Source: Sporosarcina sp. (GTDB lineage Bacteria; Bacillota; Bacilli; Bacillales_A; Planococcaceae). From it: a stretch of 64,000 nt of DNA. The notes under the pieces are model-generated. The model saw nothing but the letters and a program-made list of their open reading frames with translations, made no database searches and was not told the origin of the DNA. Shown here in pieces: positions 17,228 through 25,222 of this stretch. The translations under genes and the position numbers were made by a program. Every line of letters starts with the position of its first letter. Position 1 is the first letter of the stretch. Location of the stretch: positions 1 through 64,000 of the forward strand of contig JARIBI010000155.1 of NCBI GenBank assembly GCA_029257435.1, in the 5' to 3' direction.

Positions 17228-17971
17228 ATGAAAAAGGTTCCGGTTTTGTTTATCTTACTCATTAGTCTCCTCGTCGTCTCCGCTTGTTCCAAACTGAACG
17301 GTGAAGATGTCACTGCTCCGGATAATTCCGGGAATAGCGGCCAAACAAGCCCTCTTGATAAAAATGATTCCGATGCCGGAGGTGCAATCAAGGACAAGGA
17401 TAAAGACAACGATGGTGTTGAAGAACTTGATGATCCAAATGCAGAAATCAAAGATCCTGCAATGCTTGACTATTTGCTCCCTGACAGTTCCAAAGCGCAT
17501 TATGAAGGGACTGGAAACGAATATGCAGAGCTAGATGTTCAGGTATATCACCCTTACGAGGAATATGTGATGATTTATGAAAATAATGGCGGATCTATGG
17601 TGCGGAAACTTTATAAGGTGGAAAAAGATCGCATTTTAACCTTGGAGGAAAAGCATGTTGATGTGACGGAGAACGCTCCGCCAGTGTCTGAAATTGAAAA
17701 GATGGCAGTCACGGGGATTTATTTGCAAAAGCCTTTTGAAAAAGGTGCGACATTCGGAAAATGGACGGTTGTCGATACAGATGCAACTGTGGATACTCCA
17801 TATAAAAAATTTGAACATGCGATTGTGATCGAAGAACAAGGTGACTCCTACATTAACCGAAAATATTTTGTGGAAGGTTTTGGAGAAGTTAAACGAGAAT
17901 CCGTGATGACGGTTAAAGGAGAAGATGATTTATTGGTAACCTCATCTATGGAATCCGTAACGAAACCATGA
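17228..17971 (+). CDS. Putative lipoprotein of unknown function
   Basis: 247 residues with MKKVPVLFILLISLLVV followed by the lipobox VSAC, so lipidation on the Cys near residue 20 is expected. A low-complexity Asp/Gly/Lys-rich stretch (about 35-65, with DKDKDNDG recalling calcium-binding loops) precedes a globular beta-rich domain. ATG at 17228 with AAAGGAGTG upstream; a TTG at 17222 is an alternative. Family not recognised. Confidence 0.75.
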   Translation: MKKVPVLFILLISLLVVSACSKLNGEDVTAPDNSGNSGQTSPLDKNDSDAGGAIKDKDKDNDGVEELDDPNAEIKDPAMLDYLLPDSSKAHYEGTGNEYAELDVQVYHPYEEYVMIYENNGGSMVRKLYKVEKDRILTLEEKHVDVTENAPPVSEIEKMAVTGIYLQKPFEKGATFGKWTVVDTDATVDTPYKKFEHAIVIEEQGDSYINRKYFVEGFGEVKRESVMTVKGEDDLLVTSSMESVTKP

Positions 17972-17982
17972 TACGTCAATAA

Positions 17983-18018
17983 AAAAGGAGACCCACTTGG
18001 AAAAGTGGGCCTCCTTTT
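17983..18018. terminator. Bidirectional terminator between the lipoprotein and csp genes
   Basis: AAAAGGAG and CCCACTT pair with AAGTGGG and CTCCTTTT around a four-base loop, with a single mismatch; T-runs on both strands. Confidence 0.85.
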
Positions 18019-18026
18019 GTTTGTTA

Positions 18027-18227
18027 TTAGAGTTTAGTAACGTTTGCAGCTTGTAGACCGCGGTTACCTTCAACGATTTCGAACTCAACCTGCTGGCCTT
18101 CGTCCAAAGATTTGAAACCTTCGCCTTGAATAGCTGAGAAGTGTACGAATACGTCGTCTTCTCCGTCAACCTCGATGAAACCGAAACCTTTTTCTGCGTT
18201 GAACCACTTAACTGTACCTTGTTTCAT
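18027..18227 (-). CDS. Cold-shock protein, CspA/CspB family
   Basis: 66 residues forming a single cold-shock domain with RNP1 KGFGFI (about 13-18) and RNP2 VFVHF (about 26-30), complete for binding single-stranded RNA and DNA as a chaperone during cold or growth shifts. ATG preceded by TTTGGAGGTTTTC. The transcript carries a leader of about 147 bases, typical of csp genes, that here includes a strong hairpin followed by a T-run (18273-18342). Several csp paralogues usually exist in Bacillales, so I do not give a letter. Confidence 0.95.
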   Translation of the reverse strand: MKQGTVKWFNAEKGFGFIEVDGEDDVFVHFSAIQGEGFKSLDEGQQVEFEIVEGNRGLQAANVTKL

Positions 18228-18272
18228 AAATGAAAACCTCCAAATAATAATTGCTAATACATGAACCTGCTA

Positions 18273-18342
18273 CAAAAAAAGAAAATTCACGTATTACGAA
18301 AAGTACCGACGTCGCCGATCACTTTTTGTAATAGGTGAATCC
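18273..18342 (-). promoter_or_regulatory. Terminator-like hairpin in the csp leader (possible attenuator)
   Basis: On the minus strand a 21-position stem (19 paired, two mismatches) closes on a small inner loop containing the palindrome CGACGTCG and is followed by TTTTCTTTTTTT. It lies between the csp promoter and its ribosome binding site, where it could stop transcription or act as an RNA structure switch. Confidence 0.65.
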
Positions 18343-18380
18343 GTTTCTCGTCGCGAGCACTTGCTATTAACCTTTGTTCT

Positions 18381-18408
18381 ACTATACCATACCACTTTTA
18401 AATGTCAA
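18381..18408 (-). promoter_or_regulatory. csp promoter
   Basis: TTGACA, 16 bases, TATAGT on the minus strand; predicted start near 18374 gives a leader of about 147 bases. Confidence 0.75.
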
Positions 18409-18431
18409 TTAAACATTATGAAATATTCCAA

Positions 18432-18737
18432 TTACTTTTCCTCTATAAAGGAGATTGGGTCACTGCCATGCAATAGAAATACCCCATGATATAATTGCAT
18501 GTCATCATCGCATCCGTCACAATACGTTCTTTCACCAGGATTCCAAAATGCTGCGAATGTTCCCTTACGTGTTTTTTCTTTTTCAAAAAATCGGCGCATT
18601 TCATTCATAATAGAAATTGCAAATTCAATTGCCTCTTCTAAAGCATCAAATGTTCTTCTTAAACGAACCATTTCTTCCCATCCTTCAAACATCCACCAAG
18701 GTTCATAATCTGCTTTCATATAAATCACTTCATACAT
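18432..18737 (-). CDS. DUF1033 family protein
   Basis: 101 residues, Trp- and Glu-rich (YEPWWMFEGWEEMV about 10-23), with a DGCDDDMQLYHG segment near residue 76, matching the DUF1033 family of short Firmicutes proteins without known role. The ATG at 18737 has AAAGAGG upstream; the frame extends to 18800 without start signals. It is the only gene of its transcript as far as can be seen. Confidence 0.75.
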   Translation of the reverse strand: MYEVIYMKADYEPWWMFEGWEEMVRLRRTFDALEEAIEFAISIMNEMRRFFEKEKTRKGTFAAFWNPGERTYCDGCDDDMQLYHGVFLLHGSDPISFIEEK

Positions 18738-18876
18738 GCTAAAACCTCTTTTCCTATACAGTTGACAATTATACAAAGCACTTCGAGTTTTTCCAAGCAA
18801 TCTGTACTAATTTGCATTTCAAATGTTCGTCTGAATGAGGCTTATACGGTATACTAAAGAGAGATTAATGAATCGA

Positions 18877-18903
18877 TGAAACTTTTCCTGCTGCTCACAC
18901 GTA
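18877..18903 (+). promoter_or_regulatory. ECF (SigW/SigX-like) promoter of xpaC-telA
   Basis: TGAAAC (18877-18882), a 17-base spacer and CGTA (18900-18903), close to the B. subtilis SigW form TGAAAC-N16-CGTA. It ends about 40 bases before the xpaC ATG. Confidence 0.5.
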
Positions 18904-18944
18904 ATAAAGAAAGATATATTAACGATAAGGAGGGCTGACCGAAG

Positions 18945-19619
18945 ATGAAAAAAGTCAAACAGTTTTTTATGCGGCACTTCATCGTGGCGCCCGTCAGTTT
19001 TGGCACATACCTCTTTTTACTGCTAGGAACCGGCATACCTTTTTTGGCATCAACGGGGATTCTCATCTCGATGTACCTTGGAGGTACTTTTGCCATTAAA
19101 CAAGTCCAAATCAGCTCATCAGTGAAAGAACTTGGAATGACACGTTCTGAGTATCGACATATTGATTTACAACTTCATGAAGCCAAACAAAAAATTAAAA
19201 AGTTGAATAGTCTATATGGACAGGTTCGCTCGGTTCAGGCTTTTCGTCAAGTGTATGAGCTGAGTAATCTATCTAGAAAAGTGCTTACGATTGTACGCAA
19301 CGATCCAAAGAAATTTTACCAGACCGAACAGTTTTTCTACGCACACCTGGATTCCGCAGTTGAACTGACTTCTAAATATGCACTGCTTGCCAATCAGCAA
19401 CTGAAAGAAAAAGAAGTTCGTATTGCCTTGCAGCATACTCGAGAAACCATTACTGATGTCACACATCAGCTGGAAAGTGATTTGCAGGATGCCCTAGCCA
19501 CTGATTTAGCAGCCCTGCAACTTGAACTTGACTATGTAGATATTACAATGGCACGTAAAAAAGCCTTGCCGAACACGAAAGGGGAAACATTAGATGACCG
19601 AAAATCAGCCAATGAATAA
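18945..19619 (+). CDS. xpaC: XpaC-like 5-bromo-4-chloroindolyl phosphate hydrolysis protein
   Basis: 224 residues. Two membrane helices near the N-terminus (about 14-32 and 34-54), then a long helical cytoplasmic domain. The family is named for indolyl-phosphate hydrolysis in B. subtilis, but its true role is unclear. AAGGAGGG sits 10 bases before the ATG. The 3' end overlaps telA by 26 bases, so the two are translationally linked, in the same order as B. subtilis xpaC-yaaN, and both probably serve envelope stress. Confidence 0.85.
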   Translation: MKKVKQFFMRHFIVAPVSFGTYLFLLLGTGIPFLASTGILISMYLGGTFAIKQVQISSSVKELGMTRSEYRHIDLQLHEAKQKIKKLNSLYGQVRSVQAFRQVYELSNLSRKVLTIVRNDPKKFYQTEQFFYAHLDSAVELTSKYALLANQQLKEKEVRIALQHTRETITDVTHQLESDLQDALATDLAALQLELDYVDITMARKKALPNTKGETLDDRKSANE

Positions 19620-20790
19620 TGACGTGAAATCTTTTGATGATTTACTCAGCAATCCATTTGATAGAAGTGAACCGATGCTCCCAAAGGAAATGCAAACAGA
19701 GCAAACTGAAAACAATGCTTCTGTAGCATTAATGGATCGTCTGTCACCCGAAGAACAGCAAAAAGCTAAGGAACTCGCCGATCAAATCCCTGTTGGTGAT
19801 TATGAAGCGATTTTAACCTACGGGGCTACAGCACAAAACGAACTGTCTCGTTTTTCCCATAAGATGCTGGATCATGTTCAAAGTAAAGATATTGGTCCTG
19901 TCGGTGATGTCTTAAACGATTTAATGGGGAAGCTATCTGAAATCGACCCTGACGATCTGTCTGAAAAGAAAAAGACCGGTTTAAGCCGCCTCTTCAATAA
20001 AGCATCCCGTTCCATACAAGAAATGATGACAAAGTATCAAAAACTAAGTACACAAATTGACCGTATCGGTGTGCAACTGGAACACTCTAAACGAGGGTTA
20101 ATAGAAGATGTTCATATGCTTGATAATCTATATGAACAGAACAAAACGTATTTTCAAGCTCTTAACGTCTATATAGCCGCAGCTGAAATAAAGCGTGATG
20201 AACTCGCAAACATTACGATTCCACAGATGCGATCAGATGCGCAGCTATCCAATGACCAGATGGCAATACAAGAAGTAAACGATATGAGTCAATTTCTTGA
20301 TCGTTTGGAAAAACGGTTATATGACCTGCAGCTTTCCCGTCAGCTTACTATTCAAAGCGCACCGCAAATACGGATGATTCAGCAGACGAACCAAACGCTT
20401 GCAGAGAAAATACAATCATCCATCATGACATCCATTCCTTTATGGAAAAACCAAATTGCGATTGCGTTAACATTGAATCGCCAAAAGAAAGCTGTTGAAT
20501 CGCAGCGGCTTGTGACAAAGACAACAAATGATCTATTGCTTCGTAATTCTGAAATGCTAAAACTGAATTCAATAGAAACCGCTAAGGAAAACGAACGCGG
20601 TATCATTGAAATCGATACGCTGAAAAAGACCCAGGAAAATTTGATCCAGACAATTGAAGAAACTCTTGTCATTCAAGCAGACGGCCGCGTGAAACGGAAA
20701 GAAGCAGAACGTGAAATCGGCAGAATGGAAGAAGAGCTGAAGCAACGCCTCCTCAATATCCACGAAAAAACGCAAAACCGCCCTTTGTAA
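19594..20790 (+). CDS. telA: TelA/YaaN toxic anion resistance family protein
   Basis: 398 residues, soluble, largely alpha-helical with extended coiled-coil segments (about 130-220 and 330-395). Family hallmarks include the central PQMRSDAQLS-type region and the SIPLWKNQIAIAL motif (about 288-300) that ends the TelA core. Relatives were linked to tellurite and cell-envelope antimicrobial resistance; the mechanism is unknown. It overlaps xpaC and is followed by a strong terminator at 20766-20807. Confidence 0.9.
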   Translation: MTENQPMNNDVKSFDDLLSNPFDRSEPMLPKEMQTEQTENNASVALMDRLSPEEQQKAKELADQIPVGDYEAILTYGATAQNELSRFSHKMLDHVQSKDIGPVGDVLNDLMGKLSEIDPDDLSEKKKTGLSRLFNKASRSIQEMMTKYQKLSTQIDRIGVQLEHSKRGLIEDVHMLDNLYEQNKTYFQALNVYIAAAEIKRDELANITIPQMRSDAQLSNDQMAIQEVNDMSQFLDRLEKRLYDLQLSRQLTIQSAPQIRMIQQTNQTLAEKIQSSIMTSIPLWKNQIAIALTLNRQKKAVESQRLVTKTTNDLLLRNSEMLKLNSIETAKENERGIIEIDTLKKTQENLIQTIEETLVIQADGRVKRKEAEREIGRMEEELKQRLLNIHEKTQNRPL

Positions 20791-20807
20791 GGTGGTTTTG
20801 CGTTTTT
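20766..20807. terminator. Bidirectional terminator between telA and yojO
   Basis: AACGCAAAACCgCC pairs with GGtGGTTTTGCGTT, flanked by A- and T-runs on both sides. Confidence 0.85.
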
Positions 20808-22711
20808 CACTGGGCTGCTATCGCGAGCAATTTTCTCAGGATACGAAGTGTCTGGTTCGCAAATTCCTCTACAGAATCAGAAGATGCGGTTTTGTTGCCA
20901 AACATTGCAGCAAATAAATCTTTTTGGTTTTCAGTAGGCTGTTGACCTGATAAGAATAGATGGACGACAGAAATCCCTTGCTTCTCTGCCTCCCACACTG
21001 CTTCTGCAGTGTCGATAATTCCATTACGATCGTATCCGAACGCAGATGGTTCCCCATCAGAAAACACGAGCAAAAACTTGTGCTGCTCAGATCGCTTTGC
21101 TAAGCGTTTGGTCATCCACCGAATCGCAAATCCGTCGCGATTGTCTTCGTGTGCTTCAAAATTCATAATAGCTGGACCACTGTCGATATTTGTTTCTTCG
21201 AACGTATGCATCACTTCGAAAAAGTTCGGCTGCTCTTCTTTTGATGCTTCAAATGCATCTTCATAGTATGCCGTAATTTCATGGGATACTTGAAGTTTTC
21301 GTAAGACATCATGGAATAGAACAACAGCTTCCTTTGTCTCATCGATTTTATCAATCATGGACGCAGAGCCATCTACGAGTAACCCGAATACGGCATTGAG
21401 TTCCGGTGAGGGTGCTGATTTTCGATAGAATGGTTTTGGCCGCTCATCTGTCAACATAGTGGTTAGCTTTGATGAAAGGCGTCCTTTCGTCAAGTTCTCA
21501 CGCTTCTGCTGTTTTTTACGCTCCAATCTTTTTTTCATCTCTGTGACAAGTGCGCGAACAATTGGCAAATGATTATTTCGCCATTCATTGAGCAACATTG
21601 TCAAAGACGGCACTTCCGTATTAGACATTTTTGTTATTTTAAACGTGACATGAGTATGCGCTGACCCATAATCGGAGCCTGCTTTAGCTGTGGTCTCCTC
21701 AGTCCTGTTCTCCGTTAGATCCGCCTCTTGCTTCGGCATCCCCTCTTTATCGTTACCTTCCGAGCTTCCCATTCCCAATTGTTGAACCTCTGTATTGTCA
21801 TCACCCGGACTCGCATCCGTTGCATCTGCAGCACCTTGAGTTCCTTGTTGCAGCTCGAATTCCAGATAAGTTCCCTTTTCTTCTTCAGTCTTCTGATGCC
21901 ACGTACGAAACTCTTCCTCAATTGTCTCCTTCACTTCCTGATCCGCTGAATTTTCCGGATCTGACATCACCCTTACATTGGTATTCATCTCTGAACCACT
22001 TTCGAAAGACTCTCCAAATGTATATAAAGGAAGTACGATGTCCCCTGTCAATTGCTCTTCTGCGAGTTCCATTATTCGCTGTGCTAAGAATCCGCTTTGC
22101 CGTGTCGTTTCCAAATCGTAAGAAAGTTGAACGATTTGTCGGATTCGATCCATAGGCAAATGATTCAATCCTTCATGAGGTGAATCTGTCATACCAATAT
22201 GAATGTCTATAAACAATTGGTTTACTAACGCATCTGCCGTAAATCCCCGTTGTGAATTTGACAGTAGCCGGTCTTTATGGAACTCTGCGTAGACCTCACT
22301 GCGCACTGCAAAAGCTTTCTGCGTTCCGATGCGTTTTTTTTGAATGGACTCCATTAATCTAAATTCTTCGAACATCATTAAAAGTTGACCGGCTAACTTA
22401 GGATAATGGCTGGACTTCATTTTCAGCGTGAACGTTCTCCAGGCTGCTAAGTCAAAATACCGATAAAAACCTGCAGCAAGCAGATAGATATCCGATAGAC
22501 GACCTAAATGTGTTACCTGTTCTGTACGATGCCGCCAAAATACACTCATGGCAAGAGTTGCATCTTTTGGCTGATATTCGATTAACTGACGCTCCGTGAT
22601 TTTTACAAAAGGTGCGTTTGCTAACGACTGCGCAATCCTTTCGTAAAGTAAGATTTTTCGTGTTTCAACGGATTCGTCATTAAATTGTATGAACCGATTG
22701 ACTTTATCCAT
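20807..22711 (-). CDS. yojO: VWA-domain protein, YojO-like
   Basis: 634 residues. The N-terminal two thirds are helical with an acidic low-complexity linker (about 270-350). The C-terminal third is a von Willebrand A domain (about 420-630) with the MIDAS motif DGSASM (about 436-441) followed by the VFSDGEPSAFG strand. This is the CobT/CobW-like VWA partner of MoxR ATPases; B. subtilis YojO has the same size and sits next to odhAB. Nine bases separate it from yojN, so the pair is an operon. Probably a metal- or complex-assembly factor; client unknown. Confidence 0.85.
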   Translation of the reverse strand: MDKVNRFIQFNDESVETRKILLYERIAQSLANAPFVKITERQLIEYQPKDATLAMSVFWRHRTEQVTHLGRLSDIYLLAAGFYRYFDLAAWRTFTLKMKSSHYPKLAGQLLMMFEEFRLMESIQKKRIGTQKAFAVRSEVYAEFHKDRLLSNSQRGFTADALVNQLFIDIHIGMTDSPHEGLNHLPMDRIRQIVQLSYDLETTRQSGFLAQRIMELAEEQLTGDIVLPLYTFGESFESGSEMNTNVRVMSDPENSADQEVKETIEEEFRTWHQKTEEEKGTYLEFELQQGTQGAADATDASPGDDNTEVQQLGMGSSEGNDKEGMPKQEADLTENRTEETTAKAGSDYGSAHTHVTFKITKMSNTEVPSLTMLLNEWRNNHLPIVRALVTEMKKRLERKKQQKRENLTKGRLSSKLTTMLTDERPKPFYRKSAPSPELNAVFGLLVDGSASMIDKIDETKEAVVLFHDVLRKLQVSHEITAYYEDAFEASKEEQPNFFEVMHTFEETNIDSGPAIMNFEAHEDNRDGFAIRWMTKRLAKRSEQHKFLLVFSDGEPSAFGYDRNGIIDTAEAVWEAEKQGISVVHLFLSGQQPTENQKDLFAAMFGNKTASSDSVEEFANQTLRILRKLLAIAAQ

Positions 22712-22720
22712 CACGATCCC

Positions 22721-23584
22721 TCATTTCACCCAAGTAGCTGTCAATTCGTTCACGAGATCACGTTCCATTTTATCTTCCAAGAGTTCCGCGATTGCATACG
22801 TTACAGCACGATTTACAGGCATGTGGACAGCGAGTTGAAGTGCATCAATAAGACTTCTGACGGAAGCTGCTTCGTCTGCAAGAAGGCCGTTAGCAGCTTG
22901 TTTAGACAGATCTCCTGAAAGATTCATAATTGTATCCACTACAGATGCTTTCGCTTCGGGTACTGCATCCTCCAATACCTTTCGTAATTGCTCTGCTTCT
23001 AAGTACGGGATGGAAAACGATACAAAGCGGTTTTTCAGTGCTTCGTTCATAGGTGAAGTTCCAATATATCCTTCATTGATGGCTGAGATGATGGAAAAGT
23101 CTTCATGCGCAACGATGACTTCTCCTGTAAATGGATTCGTCAGCATTCGCCGATGATCGAGAAGACTATGTAAAATCGGCAGCGTTTCCGGCTTAGCCAT
23201 ATTGATTTCATCGATATATAAAATATGACCGCGCTTCATAGCAGTCACAACTGGGCCGTCTACAAATTCAATAACACTTTGACCATCTTTGGTGACAATC
23301 GTTTTAAAACCTAACAACGCTTCAGCATCCAGATCTACAGAACAGTTGACACTATGCATTGGCTGCTGGAACAACGCCGAGATACTCTGAGCCAGACGCG
23401 TTTTCCCGCTGCCAGAAGGTCCTTTCAACAGAACCGGTTTTTTAACGGATATGGCAATTAAAATATCCTCAAACAAATGAGGAGCAGGACTTACATATCC
23501 GCCTTCTTGAATTAGAAGGCGCTCTTCATCCGTATAGGCCCTATTTTCGCGCATCTTTAACGTTTGTTCGATTAACAAGTTCAT
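22721..23584 (-). CDS. yojN: MoxR-type AAA+ ATPase, YojN-like
   Basis: 287 residues. Walker A GPSGSGKT (about 52-59), Walker B LYIDEINMA, sensor 1 near SAINEGY and the arginine-finger region NRFVSFSIPYLE, the full MoxR/GvpN set. The ATG at 23584 has AAGGAGACGAG upstream; the open frame to 23632 runs through the upstream terminator and is not used. MoxR ATPases work with VWA proteins, here yojO immediately downstream, to remodel or load cofactors onto client enzymes. The neighbouring 2-oxoglutarate dehydrogenase genes are a possible but unproven client. Confidence 0.85.
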   Translation of the reverse strand: MNLLIEQTLKMRENRAYTDEERLLIQEGGYVSPAPHLFEDILIAISVKKPVLLKGPSGSGKTRLAQSISALFQQPMHSVNCSVDLDAEALLGFKTIVTKDGQSVIEFVDGPVVTAMKRGHILYIDEINMAKPETLPILHSLLDHRRMLTNPFTGEVIVAHEDFSIISAINEGYIGTSPMNEALKNRFVSFSIPYLEAEQLRKVLEDAVPEAKASVVDTIMNLSGDLSKQAANGLLADEAASVRSLIDALQLAVHMPVNRAVTYAIAELLEDKMERDLVNELTATWVK

Positions 23585-23606
23585 GACTTCTCGTCTCCTT
23601 CTATAT

Positions 23607-23643
23607 AAAACGGCCTGATGCAAATAAAGCATCAGGCCGTTTT
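23607..23643 (-). terminator. Terminator between the small DUF6501 gene and yojN
   Basis: Perfect 15-bp inverted repeat AAAACGGCCTGATGC with a seven-base loop; TTTT on both sides. Confidence 0.75.
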
Positions 23644-23676
23644 ATGGAACAGTGTTTACGTACAGCTACCTGCAGA

Positions 23677-23877
23677 TCACTCAAAATATGTTTTGTAATA
23701 TCCGCCGACTTTGCCTGTGTTGTCAACGACGAAAAGAAATTCTTCCGTTTCGTTTTTTACATCATAGGTTTTGCCAGGCGTGAGTACGTTTGTAACTAAA
23801 TATTTCTCAGCATCTGCGTGTTTGCAGACGACTTGCCGGATTGCTGGTGCGTGAAGCCATTCTTTGAACGAAGACAT
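23677..23877 (-). CDS. Small DUF6501-like protein
   Basis: 66 residues, soluble, ending in LFVVDNTGKVGGYYKTYFE, with a TPGKTYDVKNETEEF segment, which I associate with the DUF6501 family of short Bacillales proteins. No function is known. AAGGGCGGGG lies before the ATG. It sits between odhB and yojN with terminators on both sides, so it is probably expressed separately. Confidence 0.65.
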   Translation of the reverse strand: MSSFKEWLHAPAIRQVVCKHADAEKYLVTNVLTPGKTYDVKNETEEFLFVVDNTGKVGGYYKTYFE

Positions 23878-23905
23878 TCTAGGACCCCGCCCTTCCTATA
23901 AAAAA

Positions 23906-23940
23906 GTGTAAGAGTAAATCCGCCCGCAGCAACGCGGACG
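23906..23940 (-). terminator. Probable terminator of odhAB
   Basis: CCGTCCG pairs with CGGGCGG (one G-U) on the minus strand; the T-run after it is poor, so this is less certain. Confidence 0.45.
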
Positions 23941-23950
23941 GGTTCATTAA

Positions 23951-25174
23951 TTATGATCCAAGAAGAAGGTCTTCTGGATTTTCGATTAATTCCTTGATCA
24001 TTTTCAAGAAACCAACTGAATCTTTACCATCGATGACACGGTGGTCATAAGAAAGAGCCACATACATCATCGGACGGATTTCAACGTTATTCCCTACAGC
24101 AATCGGACGTTTTTGAATCGTGTGCATTCCAAGAATCCCTACTTGTGTTCCGTTAAGGATTGGAGTAGATAGCAGTGAACCGAATACTCCACCGTTTGTG
24201 ATTGTGAATGAACCGCCTGACATATCAGCAAGCGTCAATTTGTTATCACGCGCTTTTTTAGCAAGTTCACCTATAGTTGCTTCAATTTCAGCGAAGTTTT
24301 TACGGTCTGCATCAACGACATTTGGTACAACCAGTCCGCCATCAGTGGAAACAGCGATACCGATATCAAAGTAGTTTTTCATGATCAACTCATCGCCATC
24401 CAGCTCTGAATTGACTTTAGGATACTTCTTAAGCGCAGCGACAACTGCTTTTGTGAAGAATGACATGAAGCCTAGACGTACATCATTCTTATCAAAGAAT
24501 TCGTCTTTCTTACGTGAACGAAGTTCCATTACGTTCGTCATATCAATCTCATTGAACGTTGTAAGCATGGCTGTGTTTTGCTTCACCTCAAGCAAACGTT
24601 TCGCAATCGTTTGACGGCGACGGCTCATTTTCACGCGTTCTACGCGGCCATCGTCCACTTTTACTTCCTGTTTAGCTGCAGGTGCTGAAGGTTGTGCTTT
24701 AGGCGCAGTACCATGTGCCTCCACGTCTTGAACGCGTACACGACCCATCGGATCTACAGGTGAAATCTCGGCTAAGTTAATGCCTTTCTCACGTGCTAGT
24801 TTACGTGCAGCAGGACTTGCAATCAAACGATCTCCTGAAGTTGCTTCTTCAGCAGGTGCTTGCGCCGCAGCTGGTTCAGATACTGCTGGTGCAGGCTGTT
24901 CTTGTGCCGGTGCAGCTGGCTGCTGTGCCGGTGCTCCTGAACCCGCTCCAACAATTGCAATGACTTGACCGACTTCAACTGTGTCGCCTTCAGCAGCCAT
25001 TAGCTCTTGAACTGTTCCAGCTTCTTCTGAAATTACTTCAACGTTTACTTTGTCTGTTTCAAGTTCAACGATGAATTCACCTTTGTCTACGGATTCACCT
25101 GGTTGTTTCAGCCATTTTGCAATTGTTCCTTCGGTAATCGATTCTGCCAGTTCAGGTACTCGGATCTCTGCCAC
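23951..25174 (-). CDS. odhB: 2-oxoglutarate dehydrogenase E2, dihydrolipoyl succinyltransferase
   Basis: 407 residues. Lipoyl domain (about 1-76) with the lipoylated Lys42 in [11 protein letters not shown], an Ala/Pro/Gln-rich linker (about 78-112), a peripheral subunit-binding domain (about 115-150, with [17 protein letters not shown]), and the catalytic acyltransferase domain ending with the active-site motif [11 protein letters not shown] near residue 378. It transfers the succinyl group to CoA in the TCA cycle. It follows odhA by 48 bases in one operon. Confidence 0.97.
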   Translation of the reverse strand: MAEIRVPELAESITEGTIAKWLKQPGESVDKGEFIVELETDKVNVEVISEEAGTVQELMAAEGDTVEVGQVIAIVGAGSGAPAQQPAAPAQEQPAPAVSEPAAAQAPAEEATSGDRLIASPAARKLAREKGINLAEISPVDPMGRVRVQDVEAHGTAPKAQPSAPAAKQEVKVDDGRVERVKMSRRRQTIAKRLLEVKQNTAMLTTFNEIDMTNVMELRSRKKDEFFDKNDVRLGFMSFFTKAVVAALKKYPKVNSELDGDELIMKNYFDIGIAVSTDGGLVVPNVVDADRKNFAEIEATIGELAKKARDNKLTLADMSGGSFTITNGGVFGSLLSTPILNGTQVGILGMHTIQKRPIAVGNNVEIRPMMYVALSYDHRVIDGKDSVGFLKMIKELIENPEDLLLGS

Positions 25175-25222
25175 AATAATTTCCTCCTCTAATATCGTTC
25201 AATCGTTTAAGAATTGCTGTTA

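Noticed and set aside
22685..22918. Plus-strand 77-codon frame between yojO and yojN
   Set aside because: It is antisense to the end of yojN with no start signals and no protein-like features.
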